In this document: one piece after another, positions 1 through 10,286 of the stretch | Numbering within the stretch: the stretch's first letter is position 1 | How the letters are laid out: the number at the start of each line of letters is the position of its first letter | Assembly (NCBI GenBank): GCA_024811115.1 | Contig: JAKOGH010000585.1 | Coordinates: 1-18,711 of the forward strand | Reading direction: 5' to 3' | DNA: 18,711 bases | Origin: Terana coerulea | Lineage: Eukaryota > Basidiomycota > Agaricomycetes > Polyporales > Phanerochaetaceae | Program-made: the position numbers and the translations under genes | Notes under the pieces: model-generated | Database searches by the model: none | Told to the model about the DNA's origin: nothing | The model's input: the letters and a program-made list of their open reading frames with translations, nothing else

Positions 1-631
1 TATCCTTGCGGTACTCGCCATCTTTCCACTCCAGACCCGCGACGTGCGCCAACACCTGCTCCATACCGAGCTTGTCGGTGTGCGGCTGCTGCAGGAGCCA
101 GGAGTAAATGCCCTTTCGAAGAACGGCAGGTTGTCGTGCGACGCCTTCGTTGCACCCGTGCTCGTCACTGCGACGAGCTTGGGCTGCGCAGACGGTGCGC
201 GCTGGTTTGGCGGAATGGTGCGGAAGACGTTGAGGAGACTGGTTGAGCAGAGGGTGGGTATCGCAATCTGGAAACCAGACGTGATGCTGAATTTGTCGGG
301 GGCACCGCCGATGGTGAAGAGCACGGCGTCGACGTGTTGCACTTCCGAGGCTGCCTGCGCCTCGGCCCAGCCGCGGGCGACATCGTCCAGGACGAGGGCG
401 TCGCCTTTGACGATCCGGGCTTTGCCTGATCGGATGTAGGGCTGCAGCGTCTCATCGGCGTCGAAGACGTTTGGCTTGCGCAGGAGGAAGGTTACGGTAG
501 CCCCTTTGTCTATGCATGACATCAGTATATATGTTGAGATACCAAGAAGGGACCTGGGGAAGCGCACTTAGCAGCCTAATTGCGGAGTAGTATCCGATGT
601 TCTGTGAGGCACCAAGCGCATAGACGTTCAT
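1..631 (-). CDS. NAD(P)-binding Rossmann-fold protein, 3' end outside window, one apparent frameshift
   Basis: I read two exons: 631-568 and 509 to the left edge, split by a 58-nt intron (567-510, GTGCGC...CATAG). The ATG is at 631-629. The N-terminus begins MNVYALGASQNIGYYSA, a beta-strand plus glycine-rich dinucleotide-binding turn, and continues across the splice as NKGATVTFLLRKPNVFDADE. Later LFTIGGAP and KLVAVTSTGATKASHDNLPF follow the expected strand pattern of an atypical short-chain dehydrogenase / NmrA-like fold. From memory, single-domain proteins like this are common in Agaricomycetes; substrate unknown. At about 107-113 the frame breaks: the conserved continuation (YSWLLQQPHTDKLG, then AHVAGLEWKDGEY) lies in another frame, as if one base were missing near FFERA. 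This is either a young pseudogene or a sequence error. It is divergently oriented from the gene at 1602. The family call is firm; function is not known. Confidence 0.75.
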
Positions 632-1601
632 GGCTGTGATTTATCGGAATGGTGAGTCGGGTGTAGTTTGCGTGCTGTCGATGCTTTCGATGAAGCAGGT
701 GCAGGGAATTATGAGGATCCAACGCTGTTCCTGCACGTCTTAAAGCACTTTGGACTATCTACAGTGGACAGCCATGCCGAACAGAAAAGCGTAATTGCCC
801 GTCTGCGACCGTGTCGGTACTACGTGTCACTGTTAGTGCCGACTGCAAAGTCGCCGAGTGGCGGTCGGCCAATATGCTGGAGGCAGGCACGACGCTACTG
901 CGTAGCGCATTGATAGAGCATGGCGATGCACAATCTTCTGCTATTGCGTGCTGCGCATCAGATTCGAGTGGGCACCCCTGCCCGTAACCATATGTATGAT
1001 CACAGCAGGGGTTGCCCGCGTACGACGCTCGCAGCTTGCGCAACTGGTCCGCAGGCTTCCGTAGGACGGTGGTCCGGTAGTACCGGTACTTATCTCGGTG
1101 TACGTACACGAAGGAGCGCCGCCAGATAAGATTAGATGAGTGCAATCAGCGGAGGCTTGCCGCGCCTCCGACGCTTGAGCCCCAGTGAGAATGGCATCTG
1201 CTTGGACTGACCGAGAGCTACCGAGATATACGGAAGGAGCGCTGACGAGAGAATTGATCTACGGCAGTCTACCGAGGCTCACGGCGCTTGTCGTCTTTGC
1301 TTTGCTCCCTCCTCGTCACCTACTGTAGTCTACCTCACTCGCCCTCCTCTCATCGCGCCACCACTTCGCTGACCGCCACTCTGCAGCTGAATACGATGGC
1401 AGTATCAGCAGCACCAGGAGCATGGGCAACTCGTATCGGGCGCCTTCTCACCTCCACCCCGCCACTCGCACTCCGACTCGACGACTAACTGGCACTCTCC
1501 CGCTCTCCGCTGCTGTACATATTTCAGTGCTCGCAATATATCCATATTTCATACCTTTTCTTAGTCTTAATTGCGCACCCACCAGCCTTTTCTCGGCCGC
1601 G
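632..1601. other. Divergent intergenic region, no supported gene
   Basis: It separates the minus-strand gene starting at 631 from the plus-strand gene starting at 1602, so it should hold both promoters. Open frames on both strands (for example 668-913 plus and 759-1145 minus) overlap one another, match nothing I recognise and have no convincing splice partners. Visible structure: two perfect 12-nt palindromes (separate entry), a 7-bp GC-rich hairpin at 1150-1170, and a CT-rich tract at about 1288-1400, typical of sequence upstream of fungal start sites. No clear TATA box was identified. Confidence 0.5.
1079..1109. repeat. Pair of perfect 12-nt palindromes
   Basis: AGTACCGGTACT (1079-1090) and GTGTACGTACAC (1098-1109) each equal their own reverse complement and are 7 nt apart in the divergent intergenic region. 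They could be binding sites for dimeric transcription factors, but no factor is assigned; chance is possible. Confidence 0.45.
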
Positions 1602-2732
1602 ATGATACATCCACAAGTCAAGGATGGAAGATGGCGCTGTGAGTGTGGTATCGTCTGCAAGGAGCCCCGCTGGGTTTCCAAGTCCATCTGGTACGCCCAT
1701 CAGAAGCTCAAGCGAAGGGAGGAAGAGCAGTTGACAGGAACAGACAGTATGCGAAGACAGTTTGCGCAGAACGGGGCCGGTCAATCCATGACTGAAGAGT
1801 ACAGAGAGACCCAACAGGGGCCGTCCAAGCGAAAGCGCTGCTCATCGGCAGATGCTGGCGAGCCCATTATAGAGCAGGAGAATGTACGGCAGGTAAGCAC
1901 CTCGGTTGTGCTCCATGCTGTGAGACTTACCATTTGTTAGGTGTATGCGCATGGTGTTGATGCGCCGACCACAAGCTCTTCTGCCAATGACGAAGATGTA
2001 GAGCCCTCACTTGAAGAATCCAACCATGAAAATGTCCCCAGCATGCCCGAGCCCGCTGTGCCATGGGCTGATCCAGCCCAAGACCTCGACGTCCTTGCGA
2101 TTCAGGTGAACGCAACACGCCGATGACCACTAGCACTATTACGTCTGCCGGCTCTACCACTGCAGAGAGTGTGTGTCGCATCCCTTCGGCTTCCCCCAGG
2201 CAGCTCCATCCCTCAATGACGCCCTTGCCTTCGACACCGACAACCACACCGGCTCTACCTCCGGCAGTGACCTCAACACTGGTCACAGGCCCGACAGCGG
2301 CAGCCGCTGCCGGCGGTGAAGCGCACCAAGTGCCCGACATAAGCATTGATATCATGGAAAAGGTTACTACGATGTACGTGCATTAATGACAACTCTCTGC
2401 ATTGCATGCGCTCATTTGTAGTATTGTTGACTGTAGGACATGCTGTCGACGAGCTTGGGAGACAACACACCCTGTCGGGAACGACGCGACTTCAAGAAAC
2501 ACTGGAAGAGCCTAACCGATGCCGAGAAGAAGGTATGTATCATTGGGTTTGGCCGCATTGCAGAGACTGAGTGCACTTCTCACAGTCCTTCACGCTACAA
2601 GCTTCACGGGAAAGGGCAGGCCGGCGGGTGCGAGTAGCAGTGAGTTGTGTCAAATTCCGTATCCTTGCACAATTCTTACATTCCATACAGAAAGCTCACA
2701 GCAATTCGACTAACAAAGCCCCCGGCTCGTAG
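1602..2732 (+). CDS. Hypothetical multi-exon protein with Cys/His-containing N-terminus
   Basis: Exon 1 (1602-1892, 97 codons) starts MIHPQVKDGRWRCECG and holds a C-x-C-x4-C...H cluster (CECGIVC, then YAH) followed by a basic stretch (KLKRREEEQ), suggesting a small zinc-binding or nucleic-acid-binding head. A 48-nt intron (1893-1940, GTAAGC...GTTAG) leads in phase to exon 2 (1941-2105), which is acidic and Ser/Glu-rich. The middle (2106-2436) is ambiguous: a 60-nt intron ending TGCAG at 2165 is likely, but two frames remain open afterwards, both Ser/Thr/Pro-rich. The 3' part is clearer: 2437-2532 (with RRDFKKHWKSLTDAEKK), intron 2533-2585, exon 2586-2639, intron 2640-2690, and a last exon ending in TAG at 2730-2732. 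I do not recognise the family. The Cys/His head loosely resembles the start of some fungal transposase-associated proteins, so a transposon relic is an alternative. Exons 1-2 are reasonably supported, the middle is not. Confidence 0.5.
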
Positions 2733-2859
2733 ATGTATACAGAATCCAGCGTGAGGTATGTGATATGCTACTTCGCAGCGCTGTCTGACACTTATAACTT
2801 ATTCTGCCCTGTTATGTACAGTGCATTGAACACATTCGGACATTCATGAAGGTAGATAT

Positions 2860-2957
2860 CAGTATATAGCGCTAGATGACCATAGACGCATGCAGTGGGT
2901 AGATACACGGATATACCAGTATATAGGGCACAGATATGAATAGACAACAGTATATGG
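2860..2957 (+). repeat. Three copies of CAGTATATRG
   Basis: CAGTATATAG occurs at 2860-2869 and 2917-2926, and CAGTATATGG at 2948-2957, within an AT-rich segment also rich in AGATA and ATATAC words. Spacing is irregular (57 and 31 nt), so this is a loose cluster rather than a tandem array. No function is assigned. Confidence 0.35.
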
Positions 2958-4449
2958 CAGACTACAAAAAAGATGGCGAGCGTACATGTGAGTATACCAC
3001 AGTCCAGAATATATACCCAGACCTACGGAGTAGATTCGGGTATATCTGAGTTAGTCTGAGTAGACGCGATTCTCACTGGGCTTGAGCCCTTGCCCCGGCT
3101 GACGCGCAGCCCTGCTTTTGTGCAGTCAACTGCTTCTGCTCACACCGATTCACTTCTGTTGAAGTGTGAGTTCAGATTCAGTTGCACCAACGAGCCTCGA
3201 TTATTCACCGTCAAATATCACCGCCCACCACAAGCCGCAGCACCCATATTGTAGAGGTAAGTAATACCAAACGGGTTTGGCACGATGAAGGCCGGATGAA
3301 GTGGAAGCACGGTGGAAGGAGATTGCGACAGAAGGGATAATGATGTTTACAGTGTGTATCGCGGATATTGAAGGCATCGCTACCGCTGAGAATGATGCTT
3401 AGGATACAGAAGCTACAGCAGAACTGCTTCGAGAAAAGGTGGGGCCGGAAGGTGAAGGTGTCGGTATCGAGGGCCAACAGACGAGAAGGCCATGATAATT
3501 ACTGCCAGTGGAACTATTCTCCTCAATACAACGGGCGTATCAATTCGTCTGAAGACTTCTGGGGTGCAAGCTCGTAACTAGGCTTCGTCAAATTGCCAAA
3601 GAGGTGAAACTTAACTTGCGTAGTGATCCACGCAGTGTTCCAGCACCGCGAGTAGGAAGGATTTCTAACTCTCGACAGTCATCATGATGCGTCCAGGTTG
3701 GTCCACACTATTTTACAAAGGCTTTTGAATACTACGATGCTAATTTCGCGTATTTAAGCAGAGTGGCTAACGTGCCGGTGTCTTGACAACTCCCAGGCGC
3801 GCTGGAGAGTTTTCTGCTAGAGTTAAGCTTTACAGGTGGTGGCGGCAGCAGCTCGTGCGCTCCCCTGTGGCACCGAAATGAAATGATACGTGAGCGCACA
3901 GTGAAAGAGTATAATACCATTTTTCAGTGAGGCGTTTGCTTAACGTTCGGTTTAGAGCGATCGCCTCATATTCCGTGGGTTGGCCTCAAGAAGCACCTCA
4001 ATACTGCTTACCGGTACTTTCGTGCGCGGAGGACTCAGACCGAACAAAGCATTATTGGCGTACTCTGTCTGAATATGACCAGGTTCCCCGCACTCCCACA
4101 GGCATTAATACAACGTGGTGAGTCAACGACCGAGGGCCAGCACTTTTCCTTCAGGAGTGAATGCTGACAAGGGTCTAGTGGAGCTTAGGTCTCGGGACTG
4201 GTAAGACCTCGCACAAGACATGCGTTGCATTGCGATCGTCCTGCGTGTCTTGTGTTATATTTTGTCCGAGGACCGACTGAGGACCGCCTGTCTGTCGCCT
4301 CATTGGCATGAAACGAGTCATAGGACACAAATTCATTCAATAACTTATGACATCGGAGTAAGGCGAGTTCGACTTCTCTCCTCCAGCTGCAACGACTGCA
4401 GCTGAGTTACACACAATACGATCTTGCAGTCCTCAGCGTGGTCGGCGCA

Positions 4450-4455
4450 TATAAG
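4450..4455 (+). promoter_or_regulatory. Candidate TATA box of the gene at 4529
   Basis: TATAAG lies 79 nt upstream of the ATG at 4529 and is followed by a CT-rich leader ending in TCTCTCATTC just before the start codon. Position and context fit a fungal TATA element with a short 5' UTR; there is no experimental support. Confidence 0.4.
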
Positions 4456-4528
4456 CGACCGCACATTTGAAGCTCGGCTCACACGGCGAACCTTGACTTC
4501 ACAGCCTTCGAGCACCCCTCTCTCATTC

Positions 4529-6609
4529 ATGGTCCAATTGCATCACACACCTATCGCTGCGTCTGCTATCTATGCCCAGCAGCTATGTCGCCGCGGGTAT
4601 GGCTATCCTCTTTGGCATCCCGAGCCCGAAAAGTTCGGAGAAGTTGAGATTGGAGATGTTGGCTATATAGAACACGGACATTTCTATCGCTTGTTCAACG
4701 CCATGCGAGCTGCGTCCGACCCCATGAACAAGTTCGGTGTTCCTGAAGACTTCGTCGCGTTGAAGATCAACGAGGACGAGTTTCTACACCAGAAGGACAC
4801 CGAATTGAATCCTGGCCCTATCTACAATGCCTCGGTGACGCAGAAATCGTCAAAGACAGCGGTAGAAGTATCAACGTGCGCTCTTTCTTCATCTAATAGC
4901 GGCTGTCCCCAAATTCATCTGCATATGCTATAGGGCAGGTGCGGGCGCCGGTTTATCATACGCATTCAGTTGCGATGGGGACCAGGGCGCCATAGCAGTT
5001 CTCCCGGACTACGGGAAGAAAGCGCAGGTTGTCAGAAGCACGGCATTTCGAGAGTATATCTTACGGCACCACACCTCCTGGTACAATTTTGCTTTGAGAA
5101 AGGGGCACGAGCTCCAGCGGACATCCGACCTCGTGCTCGTCTACGGCTGGATAAAGACATCGCGTTGGGCACTAGCGGCTTACTCCCATCACGGAAAGTC
5201 GTACGACCTTTCGTTCTCTGCGGCTCCTGGGGGATGGGCATCAGCATCGTTCCAGACTCAAGAGATTGACCGGTCGCGGGCTTCTCTGGAGCAGCGATGT
5301 GGTCCAGTCATAACCGACACCCAGCGCCCGTCATCTCCGCTGAAGGATCAGTGCATGTTCCTCAAGTATTACAAGCTCGAAAGGAACACACTCGTCACCA
5401 CCAGAGTCAAGACGTCCGTTCATGCCAGAGACACCGCACCCTTCTCTCAGGATCGTACTGTCTTTTCCCCGCCATCGTTCTTCTCCAAGATGTCTCAGAA
5501 GTTCCGTGCCGTACGAAGCATGTTTTCACGAAAAGGCCACGGCTCCGCCGAACAAGAGCAAACAGAGAAGAAGCATCTTTCTTCCGCGGAAGTAACGGCG
5601 GCCTTACCATCAAGAGGAGCGGCGACGAACCTGTCGTTGGGTTTGCCCGATACTCATGGCGGCCGGGTAATGGACAGCGTGACCGAAACAAGCGTAGGTC
5701 TGCGGTCGTTTCTACTTCAGATCGCTTCTGACTCTGGCGTTACAGTTTGTAGACCCTCTCGATCGTGTCGTTCAGCACATCTTCGACAAGGTACGACTCC
5801 AATAGATGACGTGTCGGCTGATGCTTATCCGGCATCTTCAGGCACCGACTGCAACGCTTGCGGTGGCAGATTTCGAGGATTTATACGACGTTTTCCCCGT
5901 AAGTTTTCGATATGCCGGGAGTGATGATTACGTGCTGACTATCGTCCAGCCAGATTCGAGAAGCGAGCAAGAAATTGCCGTAAACGCTGCGAACGCAAAG
6001 CCCACGGTTAAGGTCAACGAGCATGGAGGTGGGACAATTTTCCCCATTGCCGCGTTAAGATCTACGTTGACATGCATCGCAGTTGGCTATATATCGACAC
6101 CAAGACTGAGCAAAGCTATGGATAGTCGTCAAAGTCAAACGCCAGCAGAAGGCTCGCAGCACGCCAGACCCCTACCCGAAACAGGCGGGGGATTGTCGCG
6201 GTATGTTGTTCAAGACTCAGGCGAGGTAAGATCTACTAAACTGTGGTTCACAGCATTGGCTCAAAGGCACCCTTGAATAGCACCCGGTCGAACCAGCAGC
6301 TGCGCCCAGCTTTGCCGGAAAAGGGCGTAACGCCCCGAGCTCGCGCCCAAACGCATTGTTAAGCGGGCTGTCACCTGGGCTTCGCGCCGATTCGTCTGCT
6401 CCGCCGCCGAAAGCGTACCTAAACGTCCCCCGGCTCATCTATCGACAAGTAGTGCTCTTGCGCCAGGTCATTCCAGCATTTCCCTGAGCATATACAATCT
6501 TGACGATGCCGGGTCTACACTCACTCGCAAGACTTCATTTTCGAGCGTGTATACCGCCAGCGGCACCTCCGTACGGAACTTAGCTCCTTCAGCCACCGAC
6601 GTCGCATAG
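4529..6609 (+). CDS. X1: intact-looking member of a lineage-specific fungal family, at least six exons
   Basis: Exons: 4529-4875, 4934-5693, 5746-5790, 5842-5898, 5950-6225 and 6281 onward. The five introns are 51-58 nt, have GT/AG ends and keep the frame; two carry a CTGAC branch site. The N-terminus contains IYAQQL, GYPLWHPEPEKFGEVEIGDV, GHFYRLFNAM and the LNPGPIYNASV region. After intron 1 come AGAGAGLSYAFSCDGDQG, LRHHTSWYNFA, LVYGWIKTSRWALAAY and DQCMFLKYYKL, then a basic/Ser-rich stretch, the tiny exons with VDPLDRVVQHIF and VADFEDLYDVF, and a Ser/Pro-rich tail. No signal peptide or membrane segment is evident. I believe such proteins recur as uncharacterised Agaricomycete families; function unknown. 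In the tail the frame open from 6281 ends at TGA 6485-6487, while a more protein-like tail (SFSSVYTASGTSVRN...) in another frame ends at 6609. Joining them needs a one-base indel near 6430-6450 or a 35-nt intron (6415-6449). Two decayed homologues lie downstream. Confidence 0.75.
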
Positions 6610-7459
6610 CTCTTGGCACATTTGTTTCAGCTCTTGTCTGTCGGCCGGGAACATATTTAGTGTTAGGAAGAAATACGGGTGTTATATAGTCTCATTTGGT
6701 ACGGGTATGCATCAGCCATGTGTAGGAGAGCACCAGAGTCAGATCATTAATTGGCTATACCAGTCGCTTGCATGAAATATATTATGAGGGGCTCTCTTTT
6801 CCTGCTTTTTTGCATGATCTTGAAGACTTCCGGCACCAGTAGCTATGCTCGTACTGATACTGAGAGCCGCTTTGGAGGAACTACGCAATTTCCCCACAGC
6901 GACTTGTGTTTGGGATAGCGCTTGAAGGCAATTTGAGTGTCGTGACCCCCTGTGACTTGCATACGTACAAACGTACGACTCTGTTACATAAGTGTGAGTC
7001 TACGATGACAACGCATCTCCCGCGTTATGCCCAGCTGAATGAAACTGCCTCTGAACCTTGCCTCATGCATCATGGGCTGCATGTGTGCACTGGTAGCACT
7101 GCATCACGGGCATAAGAACCTGCCAAGCGGGATGCGGTCTTTTAAGTAAAAAATCGCAATTCCTCTAATGCTGCTACTAGTCAAAAATATGCGAAGCCTT
7201 CCCGGAGGAATGATATGAGTACTGTGGCGGGAGGAGGCAAGCTCGGACTCGGAAGTAAGTCAATTAGGCAGTGGCAAGATAAGATAAGATGCTGTTGATG
7301 AGCGTTGCTCCAAATCCAAATCCTTGAGAACGTTTCCTCCGCACACAACCTTGCTCCTGCACGAACTGCTATCATCTGCCTTCCTCACCGTTCTGCATCC
7401 CTAGAACACGCCCATATCCTCGTGAAGACGTCGCAAGGCACCTCTTCTGTCGTACCGTC
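6610..7459. other. Intergenic region between X1 and the Cir_N gene
   Basis: It holds the presumed 3' UTR of X1 and the promoter and 5' leader of the gene at 7460. Open frames here (for example 6906-7115) show no recognisable motif. CGTACAAACGTACG at about 6964-6977 is a small direct/inverted repeat, and a CT-rich stretch lies just before 7460. Nothing else is supported. Confidence 0.45.
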
Positions 7460-8473
7460 ATGGGGAAGCTCAACATTGCCCACCACAAGTCGTACCACCC
7501 ATATCGCCGAGACAACATCGAACGGGTCAGGCAAGATGAGGAGGAAGCCAGGCTGACGGAGGCTGCAAAGGAAGGAAAGATGATGCTTGCGGTATGTATT
7601 GTAGACTGTCTAATCCCTGCCGCTGTTCAAGTTGATGCTTATGTCCAGGATGCAGAAGCGAGGATAGAGCTACTTAGAGAGCGAGCCGGGCTATCGAAAG
7701 CGAAGGCTTCATCATCGAAGAATTCAAGGCAAGAAGATGATGTAGAGACTCACAATGAGGACCCACAAGCTGGGCCATCGTCCTTGATGTCGGGAGGGCA
7801 TATCAACTTGTTCGAGGACCTAGAGAAGGTGAGTGAGCATACTTACGATTGAATCCTGTAACTGAAAGGTGGTGCAGAAAGATATGCCCGTCATGTTGAA
7901 GACCTCTTCCAAAAGCCCGGTGAATCAAGTACAGAGCAGGGCGTTCCTTTGGCACCATCCGAGAAAGACCGCAAGCCATGGTACTCGGATCGCAATCATG
8001 AACGCAACAAGGGACCAGACGGCGACAAAGGGTATGCTCACTTCTGTCCGCGGTTTGGCAGATACTCATGCAATGATAGATTGCGCGAAATACGGCGAAA
8101 GTCCGCCCACGATCCGTTGACTAGCATCAACCAGCAGCTATCGAAGCTATCAGGCGACACTCGACCAAATCCTCGACCCAAGGCTCGACCATGGGGCGCA
8201 ACACCGGTCAATGATGGCGCCGGTACCACTCGCCCACCGATCGCTGAACGGCTGACTCGTGAATCCTCGGAGCGGCAGCGCGCGCTCGAGCTCATAAAAA
8301 GGAAGCAGCGGGAGATGGAGGGTAGCGCAACGCCAAGTACTGTATGTGGAGGGATGGGTGGTGGATATAGCGACGTCTTCAACAAGAGAGAGGTGGAAGA
8401 TGCACACCGCCACCGTGAGCAACGAGATCGACATGAGAGGGACGACAGGAGAAGTAGTGGCCGACGGTGGTAA
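7460..8473 (+). CDS. LENG1-like nuclear protein with Cir_N domain
   Basis: Four exons: 7460-7591, 7649-7832, 7878-8031 and 8080-8473, giving 287 residues, close to the length of the animal homologue LENG1. The N-terminal 44 codons (MGKLNIAHHKSYHPYRRDNI, then ERVRQDEEEARL) followed by DAEARIELLRERAG form the conserved Cir_N (CIR N-terminal) motif. GHINLFEDLE, KDRKPWYSDRN, SAHDPLTSINQQL, ERLTRESSERQRALELIKRK and YSDVFNKREVEDAH follow in the family's order, ending in an Arg/His/Asp-rich tail. Introns are 7592-7648, 7833-7877 and 8032-8079. The second intron has overlapping donors (GTGAGTGAGC); only the one at 7833 restores frame, and AG at 7868 would also do so with a 36-nt intron. Animal relatives are nuclear and linked to spliceosomal or corepressor complexes; the role here is inferred by homology only. 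This is the best-conserved gene in the window and probably essential housekeeping. Confidence 0.9.
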
Positions 8474-10286
8474 GAGGTGCGGTCATCTGAAACGAAGGGG
8501 TCGACCTTGTCAGTATTTCATCTGATTTTGCAGGCGGTTCTCTTCGCGGTGCTTACGACTTACGAGCACAGTCCAGGCATACAGTATGTATATGTTGATT
8601 GATGCCTAGTTACTGGCGCGAACTTACTCTTCCTTCTAGTTGTATCAACTCAGCATTGCATGCTTTGTGATGGGATGTGTAACATTATGTCTCGTTACAC
8701 TATGCAGTTCGCCTGATATCTCTAATCGTCGCCGGTTAGTTCTGTGGCTTTATCCTCTGGTGAGGCTCGTCGACTTGCGGAATGGAATGGAGGTTATTTG
8801 AGGGCATGGACGACGGGTGGCTCAGCGACGTCGGAATACGCTTCGGCATCTTGTGTCTCTGAGACTGGCGATTGTATATGGCGTCGTCGAGTGCAGAGAA
8901 TTCTCGTCGATGATATGGCGGGCTGTCGGGCGTCCGGGTAAACACGTTTCTTGTGGGACGAATTAATCAAGGGGAAGTTCCAAGCATGATGCCGACAGGT
9001 CATTGTCTCTACTTTCACAGCAGAGATTAGGCACGGATGCAACAGTGTATCAACGCTAGAAGGTTTCGACCGCTTTGTGGCGTTGATTGCTTTACGGCAA
9101 ACTCCGAAGGTCCGACTTTCTTTGTTCCTCACACCGAGTTGGCGCTTGTCCTCTACCACATCATCCTGGCTTGAAACACTTTTGGACATGGCCTTGTTCT
9201 GCTGGCTTGTGAGGTGGACTATCCTCTGTCCCTGTCTTGACATCTCTAACATGCAACACTATCCAATACAACCTCAATGAAGCGTATCTCATGCTAATGT
9301 GTTGAAAGAAATGTACATCAACTTTGCCAGCTCCTAAACAGTGTGCAGCACACATTTGAACTGAAAAGTATGATATAACATCTCATGCGGATTTTTTTCC
9401 AACAGCCGGCAGTTCTCTTGGCACTTGGTGTGCTTGCCATTTTGCGCCCGGTGGATTGCTCGGCGCACTCTGTGTACCCGGGTAATAGACTTTCAAGATT
9501 ATCTGTGAACTGACCTGAATAGAGCAGGCATTTACAGAAGCGGCAGGAGGATTCACCTTTACAGAATGCTCAAGGACAGGCACTCTAAGTGAGGATCATT
9601 TCACACAGATTGAGCACGTCGGCAAAGTAGGAGCGACCTTCCGAAACTCTTCACGTGGGCAAATAGCAAGGCACGACCAACACACTCCGTTCTCCCTATG
9701 GTAAAGTGGAGGTAGTACTGTTTGCAAGAGCGGTGTGTGGCTCTTATCTTCTACACTATATATAACTGTAACACATCTGTAGGACAGAAGAAGCCAACTA
9801 TCAGCTCTAAACTCAACATCGCGCATGACACCCTTGATCACTGCAGGAGTCACTCGGATTCAGATACGCAAGGTGCTATGTGGCAGCAGGAGTGCATTAG
9901 AATCTGTCAGTTAATTCCTTCATGCTGTACATCAGAAACAATAAGCTCCTTCTGTTGCCGCTGTTTTGTTTGTCCACTGCTAACTCATAACAATACCTGT
10001 TGTGGGAGCTCTGTGGTGACACAGTTGCAAAAGTAGGAGTGAATTATCCTACCAACTTGGTTGTGGCCTGGGAAAGCTGGAGAAGAGTTTTTGAATAATT
10101 AAAGTTTGAGCAATGACAGGTTTGCTAGTATGGATTCCTGCATGCGAGTAGTCTGCCTTCTATATCGAAATTCTTTCTGATTGTCCTCGCCTTTGCGCTC
10201 TGTCCTTGTAACTTGTAAGCGTGCAAAACCCTCCACCTCGTCTTATGCTAAAGCCCTGATTGCTCTTTGACAGATCCGTAATGACT
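8474..10286. other. Long region without a supported gene
   Basis: The longest open frame is on the minus strand at 9252-8794 (152 codons), Ser/Arg/Lys-rich with no motif I recognise. A 69-codon minus frame (8945-8736) overlaps it. Plus frames at 9077-9280 and 9722-10036 are Cys-rich or low-complexity and look accidental. CpG becomes scarcer from about 9.3 kb onward. The last ~80 nt before 10287 (around CCACCTCGTCT) resemble the segment before 13911 (CCACCTCATCT), suggesting that the upstream flank of X2 and X3 was duplicated too. Confidence 0.4.

Larger units (their letters stand above)
2733..4528. other. Gene-poor intergenic stretch
   Basis: No gene is supported. 2740-3060 is AT-rich with a repeated CAGTATAT motif (separate entry). 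Around 3340-3490 a short frame reads AENDA-stop-DTEATAELLREKVG, which could be a worn coding fragment but matches nothing known to me. 3930-4160 holds an open frame without an early ATG and no recognisable motif. The last 100 nt are the likely promoter and 5' leader of the gene starting at 4529. Confidence 0.4.

Noticed and set aside
44..439. 131-codon plus-strand open frame at the left edge
   Set aside because: It lies antisense to the conserved Rossmann-fold gene, whose minus-strand reading carries recognisable motifs.
1150..1170. 7-bp GC hairpin (CGGAGGC/GCCTCCG) as an RNA element
   Set aside because: A single short stem with nothing conserved around it.
3339..3486. Short coding-like fragment (AENDA-stop-DTEATAELLREKVG)
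   Set aside because: Too short and unmatched; could be random sequence or an old repeat remnant.
8794..9252. 152-codon minus-strand open frame
   Set aside because: No recognisable motif, no clear promoter or splice partners, and a competing overlapping frame. Kept only as a note in the intergenic entry.
9722..10036. Cys-rich 104-codon plus frame, possibly a small secreted protein
   Set aside because: No signal peptide at the start, irregular cysteines, and a location in a worn CpG-poor region; most likely chance.
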